From: BS750m-G62 sp046483505
GTDB lineage: Bacteria; Planctomycetota; Phycisphaerae; FEN-1346
Length of the DNA: 34,734 nt
Assembly: GCA_046483505.1 (NCBI GenBank)
Contig: JAWODB010000266.1
Coordinates: 1 to 34,734, forward strand
Reading direction: 5' to 3'
The position numbers and the translations under genes are program-made. Below the pieces are notes generated by a model that worked only from the letters and a program-made list of their open reading frames with translations, was not told the DNA's origin and did not search any database. Of this stretch, positions 23,293 to 32,353 are shown one piece after another. Position 1 is the stretch's first letter; each line of letters opens with the position of its first letter.

Positions 23293-26200
23293 ATGACCTT
23301 TCGCACGACGGCCGTGCTGCTTGCGGTCCTTGTTTCGGCCGGCGCCGCGGCGGCGGAGGCGGGCCCCGCGTACTCGTGGCAGAAGCCCCACGCGAAGGTC
23401 CTGCCCACCGGCGACCTGGCGTGGGCGCCGGAGCCGTTCGTCTTCGAGAAGGGCGACGCCGTCCGATACATCGATTACGAGGGCGGTGACGATTCCAGCC
23501 CCGGCACCTCGAAAGACAAACCTTGGAAACATCATCCCTGGGACTCCGCGTTCGCGGGACCCAGGGACAGCGCGGCGGGCGTGGACACGTACGTGTTCAA
23601 GCGCGGCGTGGTGTACCGCGGCACGCTGGAAGTCCCCGCGGGGACGGCGGGCACGGCCGGGCAGCCCCTCCGCCTGACCAGCGACCCGGCGTGGGGCAAG
23701 GGCGAGGCCGTCCTCTGCGGCTCGGAGCGCGTGGAGGGATGGAAGCAAGGCGCCGACCATCCGGATATCCCGGAGCCCGGCAAGGTGTGGTGGACGGACC
23801 TGGCCTTCGCCCCGCGGTGCGTCTGGATGGTGCAGCCGGACGCCGGGGTTCGGCGCATGGCGCTCGCCCGCACGCCCAACTGGGAGATCACGAACCCCGA
23901 CGACATCAAGAGCGAATGGTGGACGTGGAAGAACCCGAAGAAACCGTTTGATAACTACATCGACGTCGCCGGCGGCCGGCGGCACCTCGCGTTCGACGCC
24001 GAGCACATCAACGCCACCCGGCCGGAGGACTACTACAAGGGCGCCGTCCTCTGGACCACGAAGGGCTGGGTCATGGGCAGCCCGTTTCCCACGCGGGTGC
24101 TCATGGTGGACCGCGAGCGCGGGGCGCTGGCGTTCCGCGGGCAGTGGGGCGGCATTTCGTACAAGATCATCCGCGGCTGCCGGTACTACCTGGAGGACAA
24201 GCCGCATTACCTCGACGCCCCCGGCGAGTTCTGGTTCCACAAGCAGGGCGAGGGCGGGCGGTTGTACCTGCGCCTCCCGGGCGACGCCGACCCGAACGCC
24301 GCCCACGTCGAGGCCGCCAAACGCATCCGCGTCATCGAGAGCAGCGGCATGAGCCACGTCCACGTGTCCGGGCTGACGTTCCGGTTTACGAACGTCTTCT
24401 GGGACCTGACGGCCATCCCCGGCTGGCTGCGCGAGGCGAACAAGGACGTCGACGCCGGGTGCGTGCGCGTCCTCGGTCCCGGCGAGGACATCCGCGTTTC
24501 GCACTGCCGCTTCGAGCACGTGCACCGCGGCGTGCGGATGAAGGCGGTCGGCAAGCAGGATGCCCTCGACGGCGTCGCCGTCTGCGACAACGTCTTCCGC
24601 CACACCGATTACGGGGCGGTCGAGATCGCCGAGGGGGCGAACTACGGCGACGTGGACCCGCCCATCGGCCGGCTGTACGGCGTGCGCGTGATGCGGAACC
24701 GGTTCGAGCACGTCGGCCTGCGGCCGAGCCGGTTCGGCCAGGGCCAATGCCTGACCCTCAGTTACCCCGAGACGGCCGAGGTGGCCGGCAACGTCCTCGA
24801 CCGCGTCTACGCCGCCGGCATCAACGTATTCGGCGGCAAGGCGAGCGGGGCCCGCACGTACCGGCCCTTCTGCCGCCTGCTCATCCACCACAACAGGGTG
24901 ACGGACCCGCTGCTGAACGTGGACGACTTCGGCGGCATCGAGACGTGGCAGGGCGGGCCCGCCTACGTGTTCAGCAACGTCTCCGGCAACCCGGGCGGCT
25001 ACCGCCACTGGGACCGCGTTCTGAACCCGGACCACGACAACCGCTTCGGCCACGCGTATTACCTGGACGGGGCGTTCAAGAACTACCACTTCAACAACGT
25101 TGCGTGGGGCAAGTCGAAGGGGCCGTCCGGACCGCTGGCGAACACGTCGGCCTTCCAGGAAATCCACAGTTACCAGAACACGTTCTTCAATAACACGATC
25201 TATAACTTCGTGAAGGGTTCGCGGCGGCAGGCGCCGCACGCCGGGCGGAACAAGTTCCTGGGGAACGTGTGGCAGGGCATCGGGGCGTGGGTGTTCCGTC
25301 ACGCGCGGCCGGCGAAATCGAAGGAGGCCGGCAACGAGGCCCACGCCGGGCCGCAGAAGGAACAGTTCGCCATCGAGACGAACGCCTACGCCCGGAACGT
25401 GTTCTACGACGTGTCCGACAGGTTCGCCGTCTTCGAGCCGTCCGGGCGCTGGCACGCCGGTCTGGCGGCGCTCCGCGAGGCGCTCGAGGGGCACGGCGCG
25501 CTGGCGTCCGGCGTGGGCGTGATGGCCGAGTCGCCGCCCCTTCGCGACGCCGCCGGTCACGACTTCCGTCTCGCGGACGGCTCCGCGGCCGTCGACCGCG
25601 GCGTCCGGGTCTTCGTCCCGTGGGCGCTGTACGCGGTGGTGGGCGAGTGGCACTTCACCCGCTGCCGGCAGGACCCGGCCCGCGTCCTCGACGAGCACTG
25701 GATCATGACGCCGCACCACGTGAAGCGCGACACGTATTACAGGCGGCCGATGTATCCGCTGCGGGCCGTGGGCGTCGGCGCGGACGATTACGTCCAGGGG
25801 CCGCTGGAGGACTGGACGGACGGCGCGCTCGCCCTGAACGGCAAGGACCAGTACGCCGTCCTGGCCCACGCGGACCTCGCCGAACCGTTCGCGTACGAGG
25901 CGAAGGTGAAGGACGCGGGCGGCTGGGCCGAGGCCACGGTGCCGACGCGCGCGGCCGTCGGACGGCGGTTCGAGGTGGCGCTCAAGGTGAACGAGGCGCC
26001 CGAGGGCCAGAAGATCGCCGCCCACCTCCACTGGATGAAGAAGGACCGCTTCGGCGGCTTCAACGCCTGGGGCGGTGAGGCGAAGCCCGCCGAGCCTGGC
26101 AAGACCGTCACGTTCGCCTTCACGCCGAAAGAGAAGCCGGGCCTCGACCGGTTCACGCTGACCGTCTTCCTCACGACGACGGGCGACTGGAAGGACCGGA

Positions 26201-26871
26201 CGCGCGTCGCCCACGTCGAGATTGCGAAAGCGGACTCGGCAGACACCGCTGCTGCGGCGAAGACCAAAACCGTGAACCTCGGCGGGGGCGAGGGAATCGT
26301 CCGCAAGACCGTCGCCCCCGATGACCTGCCGACCGTCGACGTCGGCGACTCGAGTTTCCTCGTCGAGGTCTACTTCAAGACCGAGCCCGGCCACACGGGC
26401 GGCGGCCTCGTCGCAAAGACCGACGGCAAGACCGGCTACGAACTCTTCCTGGACGGGGGCGGGCGGGTCACGTTCCGGGTCGGCGGCTCAGGCGGCGTCT
26501 CCGCCGGCACGCGGGCCAAGGTGAACGACGGGCGCTGGCACCACGTCATCGCCGAGTGCGACCGCAAGGCCGGCGCCCTTCGCGTGTACCTCGACGGGAC
26601 GCAGGCGGTCGACCTGCGGGGCGAGGCGATCGCGGGGTCCCTCGCCAACCCGGCGGACTTCGTGGTCGGCCGGCGGCCGGACGGGACGTGTCTGGCGGGG
26701 ACGCTGGAGTTCGTCCGCGTTGCCCTCGGTACGCTGGCCGACGCGAAGACGACCATCGGCGAACTGTACGCCTGGCAGTTCGACGGGCCGCAGTACCGCG
26801 ACTTCTGCGGGCGCCCGCCGACCGGCAGGGGCCGAGACGCCGGCGCCCTGGAATCGGCCGCCGGACGCTGA
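23293..26871 (+). CDS. Large exported right-handed beta-helix protein with C-terminal LamG domain
   Basis: 1192 residues; AGAGGAG at 23278-23284 serves ATG 23293. Signal peptide MTFRTTAVLLAVLVSAGAAA. The opening YIDYEGGDDSSPGTSKDKPW is typical of Planctomycetota and Bacteroidota beta-helix proteins. Coils with conserved His and Asn follow to about residue 770 (VSGLTFRFTN, VCDNVFRHTDYGAVEIAEGA, VMRNRFEHVGLRPSRFGQGQ). About 845-1000 holds an Ig-like insert (RRFEVALKVNEAPEGQKIAA, FTFTPKEKPG-like strands). About 1000-1165 is a LamG jelly roll (FLVEVYFKTEPGHTGGGLVA, DGRWHHVIAECDRKAGALRV, FVVGRRPDG). The last residues (YRDFCGRPPTGRGRDAGALE) are a beta-helix protein ending, so the Ig and LamG parts appear inserted before it. 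Polysaccharide lyase or glycosidase activity is likely but no catalytic site is certain. Confidence 0.8.
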   Translation: MTFRTTAVLLAVLVSAGAAAAEAGPAYSWQKPHAKVLPTGDLAWAPEPFVFEKGDAVRYIDYEGGDDSSPGTSKDKPWKHHPWDSAFAGPRDSAAGVDTYVFKRGVVYRGTLEVPAGTAGTAGQPLRLTSDPAWGKGEAVLCGSERVEGWKQGADHPDIPEPGKVWWTDLAFAPRCVWMVQPDAGVRRMALARTPNWEITNPDDIKSEWWTWKNPKKPFDNYIDVAGGRRHLAFDAEHINATRPEDYYKGAVLWTTKGWVMGSPFPTRVLMVDRERGALAFRGQWGGISYKIIRGCRYYLEDKPHYLDAPGEFWFHKQGEGGRLYLRLPGDADPNAAHVEAAKRIRVIESSGMSHVHVSGLTFRFTNVFWDLTAIPGWLREANKDVDAGCVRVLGPGEDIRVSHCRFEHVHRGVRMKAVGKQDALDGVAVCDNVFRHTDYGAVEIAEGANYGDVDPPIGRLYGVRVMRNRFEHVGLRPSRFGQGQCLTLSYPETAEVAGNVLDRVYAAGINVFGGKASGARTYRPFCRLLIHHNRVTDPLLNVDDFGGIETWQGGPAYVFSNVSGNPGGYRHWDRVLNPDHDNRFGHAYYLDGAFKNYHFNNVAWGKSKGPSGPLANTSAFQEIHSYQNTFFNNTIYNFVKGSRRQAPHAGRNKFLGNVWQGIGAWVFRHARPAKSKEAGNEAHAGPQKEQFAIETNAYARNVFYDVSDRFAVFEPSGRWHAGLAALREALEGHGALASGVGVMAESPPLRDAAGHDFRLADGSAAVDRGVRVFVPWALYAVVGEWHFTRCRQDPARVLDEHWIMTPHHVKRDTYYRRPMYPLRAVGVGADDYVQGPLEDWTDGALALNGKDQYAVLAHADLAEPFAYEAKVKDAGGWAEATVPTRAAVGRRFEVALKVNEAPEGQKIAAHLHWMKKDRFGGFNAWGGEAKPAEPGKTVTFAFTPKEKPGLDRFTLTVFLTTTGDWKDRTRVAHVEIAKADSADTAAAAKTKTVNLGGGEGIVRKTVAPDDLPTVDVGDSSFLVEVYFKTEPGHTGGGLVAKTDGKTGYELFLDGGGRVTFRVGGSGGVSAGTRAKVNDGRWHHVIAECDRKAGALRVYLDGTQAVDLRGEAIAGSLANPADFVVGRRPDGTCLAGTLEFVRVALGTLADAKTTIGELYAWQFDGPQYRDFCGRPPTGRGRDAGALESAAGR

Positions 26872-26948
26872 TACGGTAACGTGACTCGCGCGGCAGGCTT
26901 CCCGGCCCGCCATCCGCACGAATCGATGGACCCGAAGAGGTGACGCTT

Positions 26949-29900
26949 ATGCCAACGCACTCCATCACGCGCCGTCCCGTAGTAACCGTCCTTCTTGCAC
27001 TGCTCCTGTTTGCCGCAGCGGCCCTTGCCCCGGCCGGCGAGGCGGGCGCCGATGCGGCGAGCGCACGGGCGAAGCAGATCCTCGCCGACGCCGGCGTCCG
27101 CGACGGCCTGGTGGTTCATCTCGGCTGCGGTGACGGGCGGCTCACGGCCGCCCTCGGCGCGGGCGGGGCCGTGGTGGTGCACGGCCTGGCCCCGGACGCC
27201 GGTGACGTCGCGGCCGCCCGCCGACAGATTCGCGACTGTGGCCTGTACGGCCGTGTCTCGGTCGAGGAGTTCGACGACCGCCGCCTGCCGTACGCCGACA
27301 ACCTCGTCAACCTCCTCTTGGCCGACGCCCTGGGCGACGTGCCGCGCGAGGAGGTCCTCCGCGTCCTCGCGCCTGGGGGTACGGCGCTCGTCGGCGACGA
27401 GCGCATCGTCAAACCGCCGCGGGCCGGCACGGACGAGTGGACCCACTACCTGCACGACGCGAGCGGCAACGCGGTCGCCCACGACGACGTGGTCGGCCCG
27501 CCGCGGCGGGTCCAGTGGGTGGCGCCGCCCCGTCACACGCGGAGCCACGAGCACATTCCGAGCATCAACGCGCTCGTCACGTCGTCGGGGCGTCTCTTCT
27601 ACATTGCCGACGAGGGGCCGATCGCCCTTGTCCAGAAGCCGGCAAAGTGGCACCTCGTGGCCCGCGACGCGTACAACGGCCTCGCGCTGTGGAAGCGGCC
27701 GTTCGACCCGTGGTTCCCGCACATCGTCAATTGGGGCCGGACACCGCGGCACCTCCAGCGTCGGCTGGTGGCCGACGGCGACCGGGTCTTCGTGACGCTC
27801 GGCCTCCACGCGCCGGTCAGCCTGGTCGAGGCGCGGACGGGCAAGACGCTCAAAGCCTACGACGGCACCGCGGGCACCGAGGAGATCGTGTATCACGAGG
27901 GCGTCCTTCTGCTCGTCGTCCGCGAGGTGACCGACGACCGCGAGGCCGAACTTGCGCGCTGGCGCCGGCTCCAGCAGGAGCCCGAATCGCCCGTGTACGA
28001 GCGCGACGCCGCCGAGCCGCTCGTCAACCGCCTGCGGAAGGTCGAGCGCAGGGCGGACCAGACCATCCTCGCCCTCGACGCCGGGACCGGCCGCGCGCTC
28101 TGGCGCAAGGACGGGAAGGACGCGAGCGGGCTCCGCCGCGACAGCCTCTCGGCCCTCGGGGACCGCGTCTTCTACCAGAAGGGCGGCGAGGTCCGGTGCG
28201 TAAACCTCCAGACGGGCCGCGAGCGCTGGACGGCGTCCACCGGGCCCCTGCGCGTGGTCTATGGCAACACGGTGGTCTGCGGGGGGAAGGTGTTGCGGGC
28301 CCTGGAGGCCGAGACGGGCAAGATGCGATGGAAGCAGGACAGCCTGCTCTCGAACGTGCGCGACGTGTTCATCGCGGGCGGGTCGCTCTGGATCGGCGGC
28401 TTCAAGCCGTGGGCCCCGGCCAACAAGAAGTACCACGGACCTTCGTGGGGGCCGTACTTCGCCGTCCAGCGAGATCTGGCCACGGGCAAGGTGCTGCGCG
28501 AGGTCAAGCCCGAGAACCCGGGCCACCATCACCGGTGCTGGCGGAACAAGGCCACGGACCGGTACCTCCTGGCCGGCCGGCGGGGCGTCGAGTTCATCGA
28601 CCTCGCGACCGGCGACCTGCGATGGCACAACTGGGTCCGCGGCGTGTGCCGGTACGGCGTCATGCCGGCGAACGGCCTGCTCTACGCGCCGCCTCACGCG
28701 TGCGGGTGTTACATTACAGCCAAACTGGACGGGTTTTTTGCCCTCGCCCCGGCGGCGGAAGCCTCGTTTCGCGGCGGCACCAAGGAAGCGGTGTCGGCCC
28801 GTCACCGCACCTCTGTGGTTGAAAAGGGGCCGGCTTACGACGGGCCAATCCGAAATCCGAAATCCGAACTCGGAAACCGTCCGGACTGGCCAACCTACCG
28901 CCATGATGCCGCACGCAGCGGCTGCACGCCCGCCGCCGTCCCCGCCGACCTCCGTCCTGCGTGGACGGCAGAGGTGGGCGGCCGGCTGACCGCGCCGACG
29001 GTCGCCGGCGGCAAGGTGTTCGTCGCTTCGGTCGACGCGCATCGCCTCGTGGCCCTGGACGCGGGCACCGGCCGCCCCGCGTGGGACGTGACGGCCGGCG
29101 GACGCATCGACACGCCGCCGACCCTCGCCGGCGGCCGGGCCGTCTTCGGCTGCCGCGACGGGTACGTCTACAGCGTCCGCGCGTCCGACGGCGTCCTGGC
29201 CTGGCGGCTGCGCGCGGCCCGGAAGGAGCGGCGGATCGCCGTCCGGGGGCAACTCGAGTCCGCCTGGCCCGTGCCGGGCAGCGTCCTCGTGAAGGACGGC
29301 ACGGCGTACGTCGCCGCGGGGCGCTCGTCGTACCTCGACGGCGGGATCGACCTCTGCGGCATCGAGACCGAGACCGGGGCCGTCCGGTCGCGCCGGACGA
29401 TCTACAGCCCGGACCCCAAGACCGGGCGGCAGCCCGACCAGTTCGGCCCGAACCGGATGCCGGGGGTGCTCGGCGAAATCCTCACGGCCGACAAAGCGCA
29501 CATCTACCTGCGCGACATGGTCTTCGACGCCCGGTGCCGCCCGCAGGAGAAGGGGGCGCCGCACCTCCTGACGCTGACCGGCTTCCGCGACGAGACGTTC
29601 GCGCACCGGTCGTACTGGATCTTCGGCACGCACACGTCGCTCTCGACGGGATGCAGCGGCCAGGAGCGGGGCCTGCTTTACGGCCGGCTGCTCGTCTTCG
29701 ACGGGTCCACGGTCTACGGGTACGGGCGGGCCAAGGTCCACTGGTCGAACATGCTGCAGGACGGGGCGTACCGGTTGTTCGCGCGCGACCCGGACGCGCG
29801 CGAGGCGCGGTGGACGGCGCGCGTGCCGGTGCGCGTGCGGGCGCTGGTCAAGGCGGGCGGCGTGCTGTTCGCGGCGGGTCCGCCGGCCGCGGACGCGGAC

Positions 29901-30083
29901 GGGTCGGATGCGGGCGGCGAGACGCCGGCAGGGCTGCTCCTGGCCCTTGCCGCTGCCGACGGGTCCGAGTTGGCCCGGTGCCCCCTGGCGGGTGAACCGG
30001 TCTTCGACGGCCTGGCCGCCGCGGCCGGCCGGCTCTATCTGGCCACGACCGACGGTACCGTTCTGTGCCTCGCGGGAAAGTGA
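26949..30083 (+). CDS. Exported methyltransferase-like domain fused to PQQ-type beta-propeller
   Basis: 1044 residues from ATG 26949, with AAGAGG at 26934-26939 upstream. The leader is TRRPVVTVLLALLLFAAAAL. Residues about 45-160 are a class I methyltransferase-like fold: VVHLGCGDGRLTAALG (motif I), VVVHGLAPDAGDVAAAR, GRVSVEEFDDRRLPYADN, VLRVLAPGGTALV. From about 165 come PQQ/BamB-like propeller blades: LDAGTGRALWRKDGKDASG, LQTGRERWTASTG, LEAETGKMRWKQD, then a second series after residue 640 (LDAGTGRPAWDVTAGGRIDT, YVYSVRASDGVLAWRLRAAR). A linker between the series is partly repeat-derived (28847-28867). This architecture occurs in Planctomycetota; its function is unknown. Exported methyltransferase-like domains appear twice in this window, here and at 1313. 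The stop is followed by a double-hairpin repeat. Confidence 0.82.
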   Translation: MPTHSITRRPVVTVLLALLLFAAAALAPAGEAGADAASARAKQILADAGVRDGLVVHLGCGDGRLTAALGAGGAVVVHGLAPDAGDVAAARRQIRDCGLYGRVSVEEFDDRRLPYADNLVNLLLADALGDVPREEVLRVLAPGGTALVGDERIVKPPRAGTDEWTHYLHDASGNAVAHDDVVGPPRRVQWVAPPRHTRSHEHIPSINALVTSSGRLFYIADEGPIALVQKPAKWHLVARDAYNGLALWKRPFDPWFPHIVNWGRTPRHLQRRLVADGDRVFVTLGLHAPVSLVEARTGKTLKAYDGTAGTEEIVYHEGVLLLVVREVTDDREAELARWRRLQQEPESPVYERDAAEPLVNRLRKVERRADQTILALDAGTGRALWRKDGKDASGLRRDSLSALGDRVFYQKGGEVRCVNLQTGRERWTASTGPLRVVYGNTVVCGGKVLRALEAETGKMRWKQDSLLSNVRDVFIAGGSLWIGGFKPWAPANKKYHGPSWGPYFAVQRDLATGKVLREVKPENPGHHHRCWRNKATDRYLLAGRRGVEFIDLATGDLRWHNWVRGVCRYGVMPANGLLYAPPHACGCYITAKLDGFFALAPAAEASFRGGTKEAVSARHRTSVVEKGPAYDGPIRNPKSELGNRPDWPTYRHDAARSGCTPAAVPADLRPAWTAEVGGRLTAPTVAGGKVFVASVDAHRLVALDAGTGRPAWDVTAGGRIDTPPTLAGGRAVFGCRDGYVYSVRASDGVLAWRLRAARKERRIAVRGQLESAWPVPGSVLVKDGTAYVAAGRSSYLDGGIDLCGIETETGAVRSRRTIYSPDPKTGRQPDQFGPNRMPGVLGEILTADKAHIYLRDMVFDARCRPQEKGAPHLLTLTGFRDETFAHRSYWIFGTHTSLSTGCSGQERGLLYGRLLVFDGSTVYGYGRAKVHWSNMLQDGAYRLFARDPDAREARWTARVPVRVRALVKAGGVLFAAGPPAADADGSDAGGETPAGLLLALAAADGSELARCPLAGEPVFDGLAAAAGRLYLATTDGTVLCLAGK
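28847..28867 (+). repeat. Three tandem AATCCGA units inside the propeller gene
   Basis: Three copies of the 7-mer AATCCGA are in frame and give the peptide IRNPKSEL. The same motif family appears in non-coding DNA at 5541-5570 (reverse strand) and at 9837-9867. The local reading frame is in a low-complexity linker between propeller blades. The insertion length here keeps the frame, so the repeat was tolerated as protein. Confidence 0.7.
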
Positions 30084-30105
30084 CGCCCGGTCGGTGGCGT
30101 ATTCG

Positions 30106-30181
30106 GCGCGGCGGGTTTACCGACCCGCCGCGCAGCCGGCGAGAAGCGGTCCAGCGCGGTGGTGACGGAGAACCACCTCGC
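30106..30181. repeat. Double-hairpin interspersed repeat, copy 4, at a convergent junction
   Basis: Left hairpin 30106-30133: GCGCGGCGGGT, loop TTACCG, ACCCGCCGCGC, with a perfect stem. The right half begins GCGCGGTGGT at 30154 and is degenerate (closing arm AACCACCTCGC). The copy lies between the stop codons of the propeller gene and the minus-strand lipoprotein gene, where it could end both transcripts. It is 23 kb from the other three copies. Confidence 0.82.
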
Positions 30182-30201
30182 CACAACGCGAGGTCAAAGT
30201 G

Positions 30202-32157
30202 CTAGCGCCCGAGCCAGCCTTTGGCCTCCATCTCCCGCTCGAATCGCCGGCGATGCCGCTCGGCCAAGTCCAGCGGCAGCACGCGCGCGTCGATACCCTC
30301 CCCCACGTACCACGCACCCTCGGCCGGCACGTTCGCGATCCCGTGCGGATACCTCTCGAGAATCGACTCGACCTTGCCGGCCGTTTCCGCGGCCTCGCCA
30401 GGCGGCAGTTCGAACACGTCGTACGGTCGGCCGTGGTCGACGGACCATACCTCGAGCCACTGCTGGAGGAGCCAGTCGTCGGGGTTCCGCACGGTGTTCT
30501 CTTCGATGTTCGTCAATGCCCAGGCATCGTAGGAGCGGAGAACCGCCAGCCGGGCCTTCGGCTTCGGAGGGAGTTCGCGATGGAGCCGCCGGTGGAACGC
30601 GGCCGCCCGCTCCCAACTTTCGGGGTTGACCCGGGGAAACGTCGCGCCGTTGCCGTAGCCGAGCCACATGACCGCGTCGACGCCCTGGTTCCACTGCCCC
30701 TCGGCCATGCGATCGATCTGTCCGGGTGCGACGTGGTCCAGCCCGACGTAGGAGTGCGCCTGCATCCACGGGACGAGCGGCTTTCCGTATCGCCGCGCGA
30801 GACCGCCGTAGTAACTCATGTCGCGCGGGATGTTGTTCTTGTAGCCGGAACGGCCGACCGGGTACGGATCGATGTGGACCAGGTCCAGGTTCCGGGTCAG
30901 CAGTTCCGGGCCGCTGCCGTCGTGGTCGTTGGCGAGCGAGAACACGTCGAAGCGGGTCGTGTTCCGGAACACCATGATGGTGCGGCTGACCGTCCCCGCC
31001 TCGGCGCGGGCGGCGCCGCAGACGTCCGCGCAGGCCTCGTGCAGGGTGTACATCCACGCGCTGTAGGCCCGCGGTCCGTAGATCTCCGGGTGCCCCCAGG
31101 TGCGCGGGTACGCGACGCCGTCTCCCGCCCGTTCGCGGAACCGCCGGACTGCGCTCGGGCTGTAGTCCCACAAGGGATAGTTCACCGACGGCGTGCGGCC
31201 GCCGAGGTGCCCCGTCAGGTAAAACGTTTCGTCTCCGAAACGCAGCGCGACCAGGTCCGCTTCGGGAAACGTGCCGCCGTTGGCTTCCGACCAGACGGCG
31301 AGGCGCTTGCGCACCTGCCGGCGCACGGCTTCCCGTGTTGAATCCGCCGCCATCGACACGGGGGACCAGTTCAGGATGTACCACTCGCGCGAGCCCCGGT
31401 ATTTCCAATAGACGGCCACACCGACGCGGTCGAGGCGGGCGCTTTGCATCCCGGTCAGGTCGAAGCGCAGCCGGTACAGGTTACGATCCCGCGTTTCGCG
31501 CGACGGCGGCATGCGGTCGGAGACCGAGTCTTCGGCGAGCGTTACCTCGTCCGAGGCGCGTTCGACCGTGGCGGGCAAGATCTTCAGGTGCTGGCGCCCG
31601 TCGTACGCTGCCAGGGGGACGACGATCTCCGCCCGGAGCGGGTCCCCGATTTCGGGGAAGTAGTGGGCGGCGGGCTCGCCGCTGACCCGCCCCTTGTAAG
31701 CGAACCGCTGATTGTAGACCGGCGGCTCGATAAGGATCTCGTGCTTCCCGGCGGAGAACGCGAAGAGGAACCGGTCGATCGCCTTGCCGCGATACACGCC
31801 CCCGATCATGACGGCGCGCTGCGGCTTGAGGCCGGCGTCCTCGACCATCTCGGCGTTCGGCAGCAGGTGCTTTCCGAGGCGCACCCCGAGGCGGGGGCCG
31901 TGCTTGCGCGCGGCCTCCAGGTAGGCCTTCGCCTCGCGGACGGACGGCGCCCGCAGCATCACGGCGTCGACGCCGTGGGCTTTCAGATCGGCGAAGTCCG
32001 CGTCGATGGAGCGGACGGTGCTGTAGGTCGTCCAGACGCGCGGCCACCGGTCGCTTGCCGGGCTCAAGGTGCTCTGCAGGTTATCGGCATGAGCGCCGTC
32101 GCCCGTGCTGACCAGGGTGCACCCGGCCGCCAGCAAGGAGAACAGGAACGTCTTCAT
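30202..32157 (-). CDS. Exported TIM-barrel glycosidase-like protein (possible lipoprotein)
   Basis: 651 residues; CAGGAGGG precedes the ATG at 32157. The leader MKTFLFSLLAAGC ends in a lipobox-like AAGC. The first half has alternating strands and helices with GVDAVMLRAPSVREAKAYLE and RLGVRLGKHLLPNAEMVEDA, then a beta-rich section (RLRFDLTGMQSARLDRVGVA). The second half resembles a glycoside-hydrolase TIM barrel: RNLDLVHIDPYPVGRSGYKN, YYGGLARRYGKPLVPWMQAH, WNQGVDAVMWLGYGNGATFP. Candidate acids include Asp in HIDPYP, but no GH family signature is secure. It converges on the propeller gene and diverges from the truncated TolC-like gene. Outer-membrane anchoring would fit a surface sugar enzyme; the substrate is unknown. 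Confidence 0.65.
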   Translation of the reverse strand: MKTFLFSLLAAGCTLVSTGDGAHADNLQSTLSPASDRWPRVWTTYSTVRSIDADFADLKAHGVDAVMLRAPSVREAKAYLEAARKHGPRLGVRLGKHLLPNAEMVEDAGLKPQRAVMIGGVYRGKAIDRFLFAFSAGKHEILIEPPVYNQRFAYKGRVSGEPAAHYFPEIGDPLRAEIVVPLAAYDGRQHLKILPATVERASDEVTLAEDSVSDRMPPSRETRDRNLYRLRFDLTGMQSARLDRVGVAVYWKYRGSREWYILNWSPVSMAADSTREAVRRQVRKRLAVWSEANGGTFPEADLVALRFGDETFYLTGHLGGRTPSVNYPLWDYSPSAVRRFRERAGDGVAYPRTWGHPEIYGPRAYSAWMYTLHEACADVCGAARAEAGTVSRTIMVFRNTTRFDVFSLANDHDGSGPELLTRNLDLVHIDPYPVGRSGYKNNIPRDMSYYGGLARRYGKPLVPWMQAHSYVGLDHVAPGQIDRMAEGQWNQGVDAVMWLGYGNGATFPRVNPESWERAAAFHRRLHRELPPKPKARLAVLRSYDAWALTNIEENTVRNPDDWLLQQWLEVWSVDHGRPYDVFELPPGEAAETAGKVESILERYPHGIANVPAEGAWYVGEGIDARVLPLDLAERHRRRFEREMEAKGWLGR

Positions 32158-32278
32158 GTCGCGCTTCCCTCCTGTGACTCTCCACCACCCCTTATACGGG
32201 CTGGACGTGCAGTGTGCCAGAGAAGGAATCCGGGCGACGCTGTTGCGCTCCGCGTCACGCCGCCTTTTGCGCTTGCGA

Positions 32279-32307
32279 TTGCAGCGTGCGGGAAGGTAAC
32301 CCATAAT
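32279..32307 (+). promoter_or_regulatory. Sigma-70-type promoter upstream of the TolC-like gene
   Basis: TTGCAG (32279-32284) and CATAAT (32302-32307) are exactly 17 bases apart, in a stretch less GC-rich than its surroundings. Transcription would start near 32314, about 40 bases before the ATG at 32354. On the opposite strand TATAAG (32191-32196) might serve the divergent lipoprotein gene, but no -35 box fits it well. Confidence 0.5.
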
Positions 32308-32353
32308 AAGATGGAGGCAGGTGCTGCAACGCGCACTCGGTAAGGCCCGGCCC

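Noticed and set aside
22843..26394. A 1183-codon minus-strand open frame opposite the beta-helix gene
   Set aside because: No signal peptide, no known domain and no ribosome site; it is a shadow.
26436..29741. An 1101-codon minus-strand open frame opposite the propeller gene
   Set aside because: Same reasons; the propeller blades on the plus strand are clear.
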